A stretch of 64,000 nucleotides of DNA. Origin: Lottia gigantea (lineage: Eukaryota > Mollusca > Gastropoda > Lottiidae). A program made the translations under genes and the position numbers. Below the pieces are notes generated by a model, which saw only the letters and a list, made by a program, of their open reading frames with translations, did no database searches and had not been told where the DNA came from. Within the stretch, counting starts at the first letter, position 1. Every line of letters begins with the position of its first letter. Where the stretch lies: positions 359,707 to 423,706 of the forward strand of contig NW_008708400.1 in assembly GCF_000327385.1 (NCBI RefSeq), read 5' to 3'. Shown here one piece after another: positions 14,401 through 26,295 of the stretch.

Positions 14401-17400
14401 AGAAACTTTGCATAAGGCGCAGTTTGTGACAGACAACATTTGTTATAAATGGCAGTAAAGGGTGTACTCCTTATTTCCTTACTTTTATTTGGGTTATCAC
14501 AAAAACATTTCAGTCCTGTCTCCAAGTTATTTTCAACTCTGCATAATGACTGTTACATGAAATTTTTAAACTTTGTAATTTGAACATGTTCTTGTCATTG
14601 TAAGCATTTTATCTTTTAAACTAGATGCCACAAAGTAAAATTTTGTCAGTAATCTGGATTCTATGAAATTGTAATTCCCTCTGACTTAAAATTGTTATTG
14701 TAATTCCATCTGAGGTAATATTGTAATTGTAATTCCCTCTTACTTAAAATTGTAATTCCCTCTGATTTAAAATTGTAATTCCCTCTGATTTAAAATTGTA
14801 ATTCTCTCTTATTTACAATTGTGATTCTCTCTTACTTAAAATTGTAATTCTAAATTGTAATAACTCTTTGTTTATTGATATTTTTAGGCTGAAATGTGTG
14901 AATTAGAACAGAAATTAGAAGAAGAAAAGAACAGTTTAAATGAACAGATACAGATTGAACAAGATAAACGTTCACAGCTCCAACTTAAATCATCATTAAT
15001 TATACAGAAATCATACAGGGGATACAGGTCAGTTCATCTTGTATATGAAAGTTCTGTTTTAAAATGTACTCTGATATTGATAAATGCATCAAATTTCTGG
15101 CTTTGTTCTCTCATCTTAGTTTTATCTAAAGATACACAATCATTACAGTTTGAGCTTTAAAATTTTATTGTGGTTATGAATTTATTTAGAATTTGCCAAA
15201 TCCAGGAAAGAAATTTTATAGATGAATCCCCTGGAAATTGTATGATTTGAAAGTATTAAAAGAAAACATATCTCTAAGACAATTGTTAACCCTGTATTAA
15301 ATATTTTTAGGGTAAGAAAGGAATATTCAGAAACTATGACTAAGTTGAAGATAGAAAGAAAAGAAAAGGTTATAAATGAAAGAATAAAAACTGTAGAAAA
15401 AGAAATGAAAGATAAACAAGTAGAGGAAGCATCGGCCAAGTAAGTGATATTTGATTATATTTACTTTATTGTGGCAGTTTTCATGTGCCAAATTTACCTT
15501 AAAGGGATTGTTCCACAGAGTGAACATAAAATTTCTAACATGGCAAATAAGAGAATGTCTTCAAATGATAAAATAAAAATAGAATGAAAATAAGTTTGTT
15601 TGGATTTGTCAGATTATACAGGGATTCTGTTGTGTATTTATGACACCAGGTAAGTCCACTGATAAATATATACTATACTAAGAAGATATTTTAATTTTGA
15701 TGTTCATTGTAAGAAGTAGAATACCATGAAAAAAAGAAATATTTAATAGTTAAAATTGTTGTCAGCAAATTAGAATTAAAGTTAAAATTTAATGGAATTT
15801 TATGCTGGCCATTTTGTCAATATTTAGAAGAATTTTTATAATTGAGGTGCTTTTTGAATTAGGAAAAATATTGAGGAAGAAGAAAAAAGAAGAACTGAAG
15901 AGAAAAGATTGGAGGAAGAAATGAAGTTAGAAGAATTGAAAAGAAAACAGAGAGAAAAAGAAGAAGAGGAAAGAAAAGCAGAAGCTAAGAGAAAAGAAAA
16001 AGAGATGATATTGGAGGAAGAGAGAAAGAAAAGAGAAGAACAGGAGAAATTAAGAATTGAAAAAGAGAAAAAAGAAAGAGAGAGAATAGAAAAGGAAGAG
16101 AAGGAAGAGCAAAGAATGGAAGAATTGAGAAAAGAAGAAGAGCAAAGAAAAGAAAAGCAGAGATTGGAAGAAGAATGTATTCGAAATGAAGAAGAAAAAA
16201 GAAAATCTGAGGAAAAGTTAAAGGAGGAGCAGAAAAGGGCTGAGGAAAAACTCAGACTCGAAGAAGAAGAAAGACAGAAAAATCTTGAAATTCAAAGGAA
16301 AAAAGAAGAAGAAGAAAAAAGAAAACTTGAAGAGAAATTGAAAGCTGTTCAAGAAAAAAAGAAAGTGGAAGAAGAAAAATGCAAAATAAAAGAAGAGAAA
16401 GAAAAAAAAGAAGCACAAAGAAAAGAAGAAAAGGAAAGGAAAGAAAAAGAAAAATATAATGCTCTGACACAAGGCTTAAGTGAAGAATTAGAGGCAAGAC
16501 GTTTGATATGGATTAAAGATTGTCTTCCTTGGAGGTATGCTTTCTAATGTATTTTCCATATCTTAATTTGCTCTAGGTGGTGCTCGATTGGTGAACATGT
16601 TCCATCGACCAGATGGAACGTGTCACATTAAAAATTTTCCTGTATGTTTCTCTGTCTACCATTTTGAATACTGTGTGTACCTACTATTTTTTCAACACAT
16701 GTGGAACGAGTTCTGAACGCTTTTCCAATTTGTTTTATTGAATGTCCAGTTGATTCCATGAATCCTGAACAGCCAAAACTCACCAATATAGAGGCCTCTT
16801 TGTATACAAACATGGTTTTGACTTAGAATTCAACTTTTAAATGAATAGAACATTTTACTTTCGTTTAATGAAATAATGAACTGCCTTTTCAGTAAAATCA
16901 GCAATGAACCATGGAAATTAAAAGCAGACAGCAGTAAGAAACCACCAAGAAGACCTCACTCTGCTAAGAAGTTACCTCCCCTTGATGATCAAATTATATT
17001 GGCTTCTGCTCAGTGTAAATCATTAAAACAGGTGAGAAAGGCATTTTGACATTTTCTCAACTGGAATCTGGTAGTGTTATATAAAGTAAATTTATAAGGA
17101 CTCATGTTTCCGTTGCAACATGTTGTTAAGAAATTGACAACTTGCTTTCGTTTTACTTTGTATATATTCATTTTTGATTGAGAACAGCAATTTGATTTAA
17201 TTCACACCTTTTACATGAGAGTTAATAATGATTTTGATTTTACTCTGGTAACTAGGTCAGGCGTGTTGACAAACTGAGTCACCGAGTAGCATAAGATGTT
17301 TCAAAAAGCTAAGTTGGCAAAGCTCAGCACATGTTTTGGGTACCCAAAGTTAATAAAATTCAAAATGGGTAATTATACATTATAAATTTTGAGCATTTAA

Positions 17401-20400
17401 ACCAGCCCTAATTTACACTTTGTTAATTTCTTCTATTTTTGTACAGGTAACAACAGTAGAGTTACATGATTTACCAGGATGTAGTATAAATACATTAAGT
17501 CAATGTTGGGGTTTACAATATCTAACTATGACTAAATGTAACTTGATAACAGTAGATGGTATATCACAATGTAAACAATTACAATATCTTAATGTACAGG
17601 TAAGTCAATCCTGTCTCCATGGAAACAAAATATTTTCATATGTATCCTTATAAAAGAAATTTACAAGATTATGAAATTTAAAAAAAAGAAATTTCTATTT
17701 TTCTTATTCCTTATATGCATTATGATAATGCTTTCACACAATATTTTCATGAAAAATTGTTCATGTAATACAAATCTTCATACCGCGGAATCATCCCTTT
17801 GCCAGATCCTCGCTCCTCTACAGTGAGTTTGCACCAAATCTCCAGTTTGGAAAGTTCTACAAATAGACTGTCCCGGTGGAGTTTGTTTATCTGACACCTG
17901 TGATTTGTTTGACAATACCACAAATACTGTTGGCAAAATCAGTTTGTTAAATTATTATATATTTTAGGATAATATGATAGAATATGTTGATATTAAAGAA
18001 TTAGGAAAGTTACAAGTTGTAAATCTATCCCATAATAAGATATCAACTATTCATGGTTTAGATGGCTGTATGAATATCAGATATTTAGATTTATCTCATA
18101 ATAACATCAACAGAATAGGTTGGTATTCTTTTTGAAGGCGTATGAAATTTGTAAAACTCAGCAATTGCAAATGTAAATGAAATAACAAAAAATTGTCCTA
18201 TTTTTGTAAGCTGATTTTCTGATGAGGATGGGCAATGCTATGCAATGAGGTAAACTTTGGCACAACCATAGCCTTAGCCTACTATTATTAGATTTCCAAC
18301 TGATGTGATATCTTTTACATGCACAGCCTGTAGCACATCACTGACAGGAGCACACCGAGTTGAAAAATCTGAAAGTATTATCTAGACCAGGATTGAACCC
18401 TGAACTTTCGATACGCAAAAAAACTCACCGCGACCCCTCGGCTCCCTGCAAATTTGTAGGCAGAATATTTAAGTTTATCAATTATCAAAGGCAAATTGAT
18501 TTTGTTTCTTACTGTATATTTTCAGGTGGCTTATCACCATTAAGAAGATTACATACATTATTACTGAATAATAATCAACTGTTAAATACGAAGGGCTTAA
18601 ATGATATACCGACATTACAGATACTGAATATCTCTAATAATCATATACAGTTTATAGAAGATATCAAACAACTCTGTTTATTACAAAAACTACATGCTAG
18701 TTCTAATAACATACAACAGGTATTACTTTATCTTGATCTTGATTATGGTACATTGTGTGTCAGCTTCATTTACCACTGTCAGTATTACTTCATCTTTACT
18801 ATGGTACATTGCTTATTAACATCAATTACCACTGTCAGTATTACTTTATCTTTATTATGGTACATTGTGTGTTAATATCATTTACCACTATCAGTGTTAG
18901 ATGGTGATGAGAACATAGTCTCATGAAAGCACTGACCTATCAATATTACTTTATCTTAATCTTGATTATGGTACATTGTGTGTCCATTGTGTGTCGGCTT
19001 CATTTACCACTGTCAGTAATACTTTATCTTTATTTGGTACATTGTGTGTAGACATCACTTACCACTATCAGCTTTACTTTATCTTGATCTTGATTGTGGT
19101 ACATTGTTCGTCGGCTTCATTTACCACTGTCAGTATTACTTTATCTTGATTATGGTACATATATTAAGAGATATCTTATTGTATCTTATCGTGTTTCTAC
19201 TGTATTTAAAACATCCAAAGGCCAATAGCTGAGATAATCGTCGAGAAAGATACCTTCAAACAAATCTTGGGTCCAAATGCATCATTACATTATTATATAT
19301 AATTTTAGATTCCTGATTTATCAAACTGTGTATTATTAGATGATATTGATTTATCTGATAATAGTATATCTGATTTATCAAGATTATCAGCATTATGGTT
19401 ACCATTATTACAAATAGTACATCTAGATCAAAACAGGTACAGTGAACATTAATTTAGATATCCTAATTTATGTTTTATATATGTTATAAAAAGTAATACC
19501 AATAAATATTTGAATCAAAAGTTAATGAAATACATAGTCATCATTTGTTTTTCTCTACTATCACAAAAATTGATAACTGCTTCATTATCTGTTCAACTTT
19601 GTACATTTATTTTGCATTTTCTTTCAAGCATTGAAGACTTACCAAAACTAGATAACTTGTTTCTTCTAAATTCATTGTTTTTAAGTAACAACCAAATAAT
19701 AGGCAAGTATTCCTTATTTGTATTGTTGTTTTTAATAGTTATCTTTATAATAAAAGTGTGGTTTATTTTCAAAATTAACAATATTTCTATATTTTCTATT
19801 GTTTTTAATTATAGATCCTGAAAGCATTAATAAAAGTTTTAGTAATTGTAAGCAATTAAAACATATAGTAGTTGAAGGAAATCCAGCATTTGATGAGAAT
19901 AATAAAAGGTAAGAACAGACACTATGTTTATCTTTTGTGGTTCACACAACTTCAAAACCTGGCATTCTTGATCAAGTGTTTATGGTGTTTACAAGTTATT
20001 GCAAAATTACGTTTAGTTTTATGTTGCAATTTAAATCATTTGACCACAATTGCTCTTGATATTTTGGAAATCATTTTGATGTGTCTTCCCTTCATTTGAA
20101 ATTATTATTAAAAACATTTAGGTCTTGTAACATCACAGTCAATGGTGCCATAGAATAAGGGCAAGGGGGCTTGGGACAGATGCATCTTCAATATGACAAG
20201 AAAATTTTGGGCTAAACGCTGGTGTTTGGCTTTCTTGGCGTTAAAAGAGGAAGTATTCTGGTTCCTGTTTAATGTTATTGATTTGCTGTGATTTTCAGAG
20301 GTATATTAAAGAAGTCATTTCCCAGATTGTGTAAAGTTGATAATGAGGCAATATCAAGTGCAGATAACTCTGTTTATAAACCTGTGAGTGCTATAGAGAC

Positions 20401-23400
20401 TATGTGTTGTTATCAAGCCACAATATCTAATAATTTATATGAAGAGTTTACAACATGTAGCAAGTAAGTTGTTTTTTGTATAGAATCTCTCTATTCTATG
20501 TATGTTCATTAGTGAGTATTGTTCTTTAAAATTTTTGATAGCAGACCGATACTTCTGAACCTAAATTGATTCTGTTTTTTTTTTTTAGAGAAAAGCAGAA
20601 TGCTTTTTGAAAAATTTATGACCAAATGAGAGTCATAAAACAAGGTTTACTCCCCCTACAGATCTAAATGGATAGACCAAATTTAAATTCCTTATTGAAG
20701 ATTGACCAAATTTATCAATGACCAATTCGAAGTCCTTCAGACTTCAGACGTTCAAATCTTTTTAAAGATATTTTTTGTTTTCTTTCAAATATCATGTCAT
20801 AATACATTGTTTATTTTTTTTCTTGTCCATCAGGAAACTAAAATCAAGTGGTCCAGCCAAACAAAGTGAACTATGTCAATGCTACTATACATATTGTGAT
20901 AAATCCATGCAGACAGCTGTTGAGTTCCGTTATGCTCATGAATATGGTGATATCAACCTTCCAACTCCTCCACAAAAAGCAAAATCCAGTCAATCACACA
21001 CTCCTCGCATTAAATCTTCTAATCCAAAGGACATGTTCGAAAAGGCTTTACAAAGCAGTACTGGTGATTCATTGACATCAAAGGTCCCTTCTTCAAATCC
21101 AAAGGACTTGTTTGATGGAGCTGTCCAGAAATCCACACAAATGCCCTCGAATCCTAAAGATTTGTTTGAACAAGGAGTCAAGAATGCTACAACCATTACA
21201 AATCCAAAAGATTTATTTAACCAAGCTGTCCAAAAGGCACCAGTAGTTTCCAGTAATCCAAAGGACCTCTTTGAGAAAGCTGTCCAGAGGTCTACTACAT
21301 CAGTAAATAGTTCCATAAGAGTAAGTGATTCTATGAGTATTGATGAAGAAGAAGGAGCTAGAATTTGGATGGCAGCCATTATAATCCAGGCTGCTTGGAG
21401 AGGGTACATTGTCAGACGTAACTTACTTGATGTTTGGAAGAGACAGCAAGCAGACGACTATCCTGAGGAATATCATAGAGGAGCAACATTGATACAGGTA
21501 ATGATTTTCAACAAAATCATCATAATGTTGGACTAATGAAAGGGATATTGAAATGGTTGACTTTGCTGATAAACAAAACTCCAAATAAGATTATTTGACA
21601 AAGGAAGATTACTCCAGCTGAAGTTAATGAATAAACATATAGGGAATTCATAGTGACAACCACAACCTGTAGATTTGTGTTCAATGCATAAAGAAATTAT
21701 GTTTTATTTTAGGCATTATGGAGAGGTTACAGATTAAGATGTAGGTTATTTTTAGCATTAGAATATGCTCAACATCAACCAGAAGAGGATATGGAAGATT
21801 TACCTGATTTTGATATGAATGAATTTAATTTTGATGAGGTAATAATGCTAGTTCCTTGATAACGTTATGAATCAATTTCAAAACTGCTAAAAAAAAACTG
21901 GCCAAGTTAGATGTCTGCTGGAAAAAAGGATTCAGCAATCCAGATACTTGTCATATGTTATTTCCTTTTTACAGAGAAACAGCTTATTTGATGGCTATTA
22001 AAAGATTCCAATTATTGACTAAAATTGTGACATTTATAGTAATGACTGTAAAAGGTTGACACAATTATTTTGTTCCCATTTTTAATTTTTTCAGGATAAT
22101 TTTGACATGGATTGGCGACCAGCAGACACTCCTCAATTTCCACAAAGGTAAACACATGATTATTTGGGCAGATCAGTTTCTTTTCATGCAATGCAAGCTA
22201 TATTTATGAAAAGGCGGTAAATCTTACACACATATTTTCATTAGAACTCATAAAATAAGATCATCAAGTCAAACAGAAAGCAAGCAATAAGTAATCATAG
22301 CAGCCAACTGCCTATTTTTTTGCAATCAATACTGTCATTGGATTCTTTGTTGATAAAACTTATTTTTTTATTGCATGGCACATCTTTTGTAGGCATGCAA
22401 TTTTGGGTAAGCCACCATCAGGCAAGAGAAGTTTACCGCCTATTCCATCATTAGAACTGGAAACCTCTCCACCACAACCAAAACATGCCTGGAGAAATAT
22501 GGATTCACCATTGTCAGATATCCACAAAGGTAGACAACCTAGGCCACCCTCCTCACTGAACTCTACCATCTTACATACTAACAGAAGTCATGCTGAGTCT
22601 CATTTATCCAAGAAAAGTGAAAAATTATCAGAAGAATGGTAAGATATAGCATGAATTTGGTTTTACATAGTAACACAAGGTTTATCCATAGTTAATTTTG
22701 AATCATGACCCCCACTGGTTTCTTTGTTATTATGTTCTTCTGTGGAGCACCATTGAAGTTAATGTAGTCATGTTTTATTCTTAAATACAGGTAATTTAAT
22801 CTTAATGGATAATTTTCCTATTGGATCTGGAAATGTCCAGATTGAATGTATGTCATAGGAAGATAATAGTCCCAATTACTCAAATGTTGCAATTACTGTT
22901 TGTTGTAAATGTGATGTTTTTTCAAATGGTACAATTTGTAAGATTAATTTCAGAGTCAGTTTCTAAGCATTATGTCTTCTCACACTGTGTTGTTTATTTT
23001 TTCAGGGGTTTTAAAGATTCTAGAACAGCTGAACTGATGTTACAAAGAGCCAAAAAGATGAAATACAATGCACAAAGAAAAAAGAAACTGGGAAAACTTG
23101 GTAACAACATTAGACGTCTCTTTGAAATAAATACATTCATATGATGTTATATATGATTACATAAAAAATGCAAAAAGCGACCAGAGCCCCAACTATGTGT
23201 TGGATGATTAATCTGATTTGTTCCACTTGAGTTTGACTGAAATTATGTATATTTTTCTTATTTTGGATATATCAATAATCATCTTCATCTTGTATCTCAA
23301 AAGTTGAAGCCATGGAGATTTTCTTGTTTTATTTTAGATCCAAAACAAAGATTAGCACTGTTCCGTAAATTAGAAGAAACAGCTGTATTGAATCCAGTTA

Positions 23401-25316
23401 CTCCCCCTGTCAGACATATTTTACCACGAAAAGAATATTTTCAAGGTTAGTTAAATGGGATTGTTATTCTGAACGTAATGATTCTTTATGAAGCTTTCTT
23501 AAAATTTGTTACCTGTTTTATGAACTTTCTTTGTGTACTTGGTGTTTTTTGATATGTCAACCTCTGGAATAACTCAAATTACAAAGTGCCGTGCAGCAAA
23601 AACGGAATATATTATTTGACTTTTTGAAGAAGGTATACAATTACTTAACTGATAAACTTCGATTTCAGCTATGTTTTGTCTACAATTGGATAAAAACATA
23701 TAATGAACCGGTTGTTAGATTTTTAAAAACAATATAGATAGATTTATCAGTCTATAAAATAAATAGTGAACCTTTGATAAGGTTTGAAAATTTATTATAA
23801 GCTTATCATTGATCATAATCTTTGTTTTATATAGCGAAATTAGAAGAGATACATCAACAGGAGAGAGCTAAATCTGCAGAGAATAGAAATAGAGTTAGTA
23901 GAACATATGAATGGTTACATACACAAGTTGGTCATCATGATATTTCATCACCTACCCCAAGAGTACATTCACAGTAAGTTGAATCAGTAGAAGGTAGTAG
24001 CCATGTCATTGGGCAACTTGTCTGTTTGGTGACTTACAATTCTTGCATCTCATTACCTTCCTTCATCAAAATTGTAGTAAAGTTAAGTTGTCAATTCTTG
24101 TGGCTACAGACTGGATAATAATGTTAGGGACTTGATGAAGATGTCTAATCAAAGGAAAAACATCCAGTAATATTAAAATATGATGTAGATCAATTTGTAT
24201 GAAAATGTAACAAATACTGTCATGTTGCACTTTTAGAAAGAGCTCAGGTAATAATAAATTTATATAAAAATAAGTTATAACGCTCTAAAATTGTATTTGA
24301 GCACTATTTGAACAGTGACTTTATAATTATTGTGATAATTACTATTAGGGTAAGTGAACTTCATTACTTTCAGTTTTGATTGGTTTGGTGACATGGTACT
24401 TTTGAATTTTTCAATACACATTTGTTAATTACAGATTAAATGGTGGCAGTGGATTTGGATCAACTGGTAATATAAATAAAACAGAATATGAAGGTAGATG
24501 GAAGAGTATGGTAAGTAAGAATTTAGCCACTGACTGCGTATTTTTTAAAGACAAAGAATAGTAAAATTTATATCGACAATTAGTCATGTGAGTTCTTTTT
24601 TAATACTCATTCTCTTAAGCTGTTCAATCACATGTTCTAAAGATACTAAAAAGTAGGGTCTATATTCCTGTAAGAGAAATCCATTAGTGTTCATGTGTTG
24701 GTTTATTGAATTTTCACGTATTTATTTTAGCAAAGTCCTGGAAGTGTTAGTCTACAGAACAGAAGACATTCTTTTGGTGATCAACAACAACATAGCTACT
24801 GGGGTAAGATCATAAAACCTTCCCATTCCTATTTTTGGTGCATGTTTGTCTTACAGCAGATGACAAGATATTTAATGTATGGATTTACAGATGATATGAT
24901 ATCTCACTTATTGTGACTGTATAGATGACAGGATATCTAAATTATTGTGGATTTACAGATGACAAAATATCTGAATTATTTCGATTTACAGATGACAAGA
25001 TATCTCACTTATTGTGACTGTATAGATGACAGGATATCTAAATTATTGTGGATTTACAGATGATAAGATATCTGAATTACATGTATTTGGATTTACAGAT
25101 TACAGGATATCTCACTTATTGTGTCTGTATAGATGACAAGATATCTAAAGTATTTTGGATTTCATGTATTTTTTAGGCAAACCCTCTGTTTTACCTCCAA
25201 TCAAAACAACATCTGCACCAAGTATTAAATTAAAAGAAAAGATGTCATGGAGAAAACCTGAGTTGGAGAAAAGTATTGGTTGGGGTGGAGGCAAGAAGAG
25301 AACGTCTCACAGATAA
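11494..25316 (+). CDS. LRRIQ1: Leucine-rich repeat and IQ domain-containing protein 1
   Basis: Twenty-eight frame-consistent exons encode about 1505 residues: 11494-11685, 12289-12403, 12669-12748, 12953-13019, 13323-13435, 13756-13872, 14213-14287, 14888-15027, 15311-15439, 15863-16534, 16893-17031, 17447-17599, 17968-18118, 18526-18719, 19309-19436, 19629-19702, 19815-19908, 20299-20463, 20834-21497, 21713-21838, 22095-22147, 22393-22638, 23006-23100, 23338-23445, 23835-23973, 24435-24510, 24731-24803, 25177-25316. The protein has an acidic N-terminus, a coiled-coil segment, a first IQ motif (IIQKSYRGYRVRKEY, near residue 290), a Glu/Lys/Arg-rich helix (343-566), leucine-rich repeats (about 614-880), five SNPKDLF repeats (about 995-1088), two more IQ motifs (IIIQAAWRGYIVRR and TLIQALWRGYRLR) and a basic tail. 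IQ motifs bind calmodulin. Vertebrate LRRIQ1 is poorly characterised; a link to cilia or testis would be from memory only. The intron after 19702 has a GC donor. Domain order fits LRRIQ1 well. Confidence 0.94.
12126..12185 (+). mobile_element. Extremely short SINE stub with perfect 14-bp target-site duplication
   Basis: CCAGGGGTGAAAAC occurs at 12126-12139 and again at 12172-12185. Between them lie 32 bases including AGTAAAACTCCATTCATTTC, which match the 3' tail of the SINE at 60278-60645 in reverse complement. This is the signature of a 5'-truncated target-primed insertion, oriented plus, in the first coding intron of LRRIQ1. The perfect flanks suggest it is young. Confidence 0.75.
14661..14862. 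repeat. About 24-bp tandem repeat in LRRIQ1 intron
   Basis: Eight or so imperfect copies of AAATTGTAATTCCCTCTGAT follow one another in the intron before the exon at 14888. Copies vary at the CTGA/CTTA position and some are shortened. Confidence 0.85.
15500..15675. repeat. Diverged partial copy of foldback MITE family B
   Basis: ACACCAGGTAAGTCCACTGA and the following TAAATATATA match, in reverse complement, one arm of the element at 42636-42942; TTAAAGGGAT at 15500 resembles its terminus. No second clear terminus is visible, so this is called a partial copy. Confidence 0.5.
18210..18450 (-). mobile_element. Diverged tRNA-derived SINE copy in LRRIQ1 intron
   Basis: It shares ATTTCCAACTG, CATGCACAGCCTGTAGCACA, GTTGAAAAATC and CAGGATTGAACCCTG, in the same order, with the fuller copy at 60278-60645. 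The central part and the 3' tail are missing. The tRNA-like head is at the high-coordinate end, so it is oriented minus. It sits just upstream of the exon at 18526. Confidence 0.8.
18721..19165. repeat. About 62-bp minisatellite in LRRIQ1 intron
   Basis: Six or so imperfect units begin TATTACTTTATCTTGATC, continue with TATGGTACATTGTGTGTC and end near TTTACCACTGTCAG. It starts directly at the donor of the exon 18526-18719, so it occupies the 5' part of that intron. Confidence 0.85.
21018..21297 (+). repeat. Coding tandem repeat: five SNPKDLF units inside LRRIQ1
   Basis: Five units of 15-25 residues each start with (S/T)NPKD(L/M)F and continue with an amphipathic E-K-A-V-Q-like stretch: SNPKDMFEKALQ, SNPKDLFDGAVQ, SNPKDLFEQGVK, TNPKDLFNQAVQ and SNPKDLFEKAVQ. 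The codons differ between units while the core residues hold, which suggests selection on the peptide rather than recent DNA slippage. Confidence 0.9.
24880..25155. repeat. Tandem repeat in the last LRRIQ1 intron
   Basis: About seven degenerate units of roughly 37 bases are built on GGATTTACAGATGACAAGAT and ATCTCACTTATTGTGACTGT, with alternating variants that give a higher-order period near 75. Confidence 0.8.
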
Positions 25317-26033
25317 ATTAGCTATTTTAAGTTTACGTATTTTAAGGCATCCAAAAGAAGTTTTCTGGTATTTGTATGTACATTTGGGACTCATAAGAAC
25401 CTTTTTGCACCGAATAATTTGACATGATCATGATGTCACTATCACAAATGCAATTTGGTTAAAATTGTGTCTGTATTAGAGACCGCATAATATTAATAAT
25501 TGAATTAATTTTCTGCAATGACATGCTATATCACCTTTGAAAGTGATTCGCTACTACTATTTATATGTTTACTATGGTTTGTGCAAGAATACAAATTGTA
25601 TTTATTATTAAATATTTATTTATTTATCGTCATAACCTTTTGTAATCATATGTATCATTGTATCCCTGTTTACATCTGGCCCTTTCTGTTCCTAGGACAT
25701 GATAAACAAATAGGATATCGGCATGTGTGAAGCACAGGGACATTGTAGAATATCTACCATGTATTGATGATATGATTAATCATTCAGCTTTGTATAGATA
25801 CTAAATTTTAATTGAATTGGTAAATGAAAATGCAATTGGTTTAATAAGTATCATACTTAATAGCAATTGTTGTTTGTAAGAGATTATCTCCTTGATGTAT
25901 CATCAATCTCTTACATTGGCAGTATTATCCATGGGCCTGGTACTATATTTCAGATGTACAGATGATACATAATCTTTATTTTATAAATAGATATAATCTT
26001 ATACAATATAACATAACAATATTGTGAAATTGA

Positions 26034-26039
26034 AATAAA
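26034..26039 (+). terminator. Candidate LRRIQ1 poly(A) signal
   Basis: AATAAA about 720 bases past the LRRIQ1 stop; a second AATAAA follows at 26084-26089. The intervening 25317-26033 is read as the 3' untranslated region and shows no other feature. Confidence 0.5.
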
Positions 26040-26125
26040 GTGGACATATAAAAGTGGTCAGATGGTACAATTCAATGTTAAACAATAAAAATCCAATCAT
26101 CAATCACATGATAGTAAGAAAATCT

Positions 26126-26131
26126 TTTATT
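26126..26131 (-). terminator. Candidate poly(A) signal of the SEC14/spectrin-like gene
   Basis: AATAAA on the minus strand, about 165 bases past the stop at 26296. It faces the LRRIQ1 signals at 26034 and 26084, so the two convergent transcripts end within about 100 bases of each other or overlap slightly. Confidence 0.5.
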
Positions 26132-26295
26132 GAAGAGAGCATTTGATTGGTTAAATATTAACAGGAGGCTCATATTGATTTCGTCAGATCATGGTTTGCA
26201 CGAAAAAACACTATACAAACCATCCACATTTACAGATTGTAATCATATTGAGGATTTTAGAAGAACAAAAAAGGCATTTCCGGTATATAACAAAA

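Noticed and set aside
16218-16497. Phe/Leu-rich open frames on the minus strand
   Set aside because: They are the complement of the GAA/AAA-rich LRRIQ1 exon, giving poly-Phe; not a membrane protein.
20990-21409. 139-codon minus-strand open frame
   Set aside because: Antisense shadow of the SNPKDLF repeat exon of LRRIQ1.
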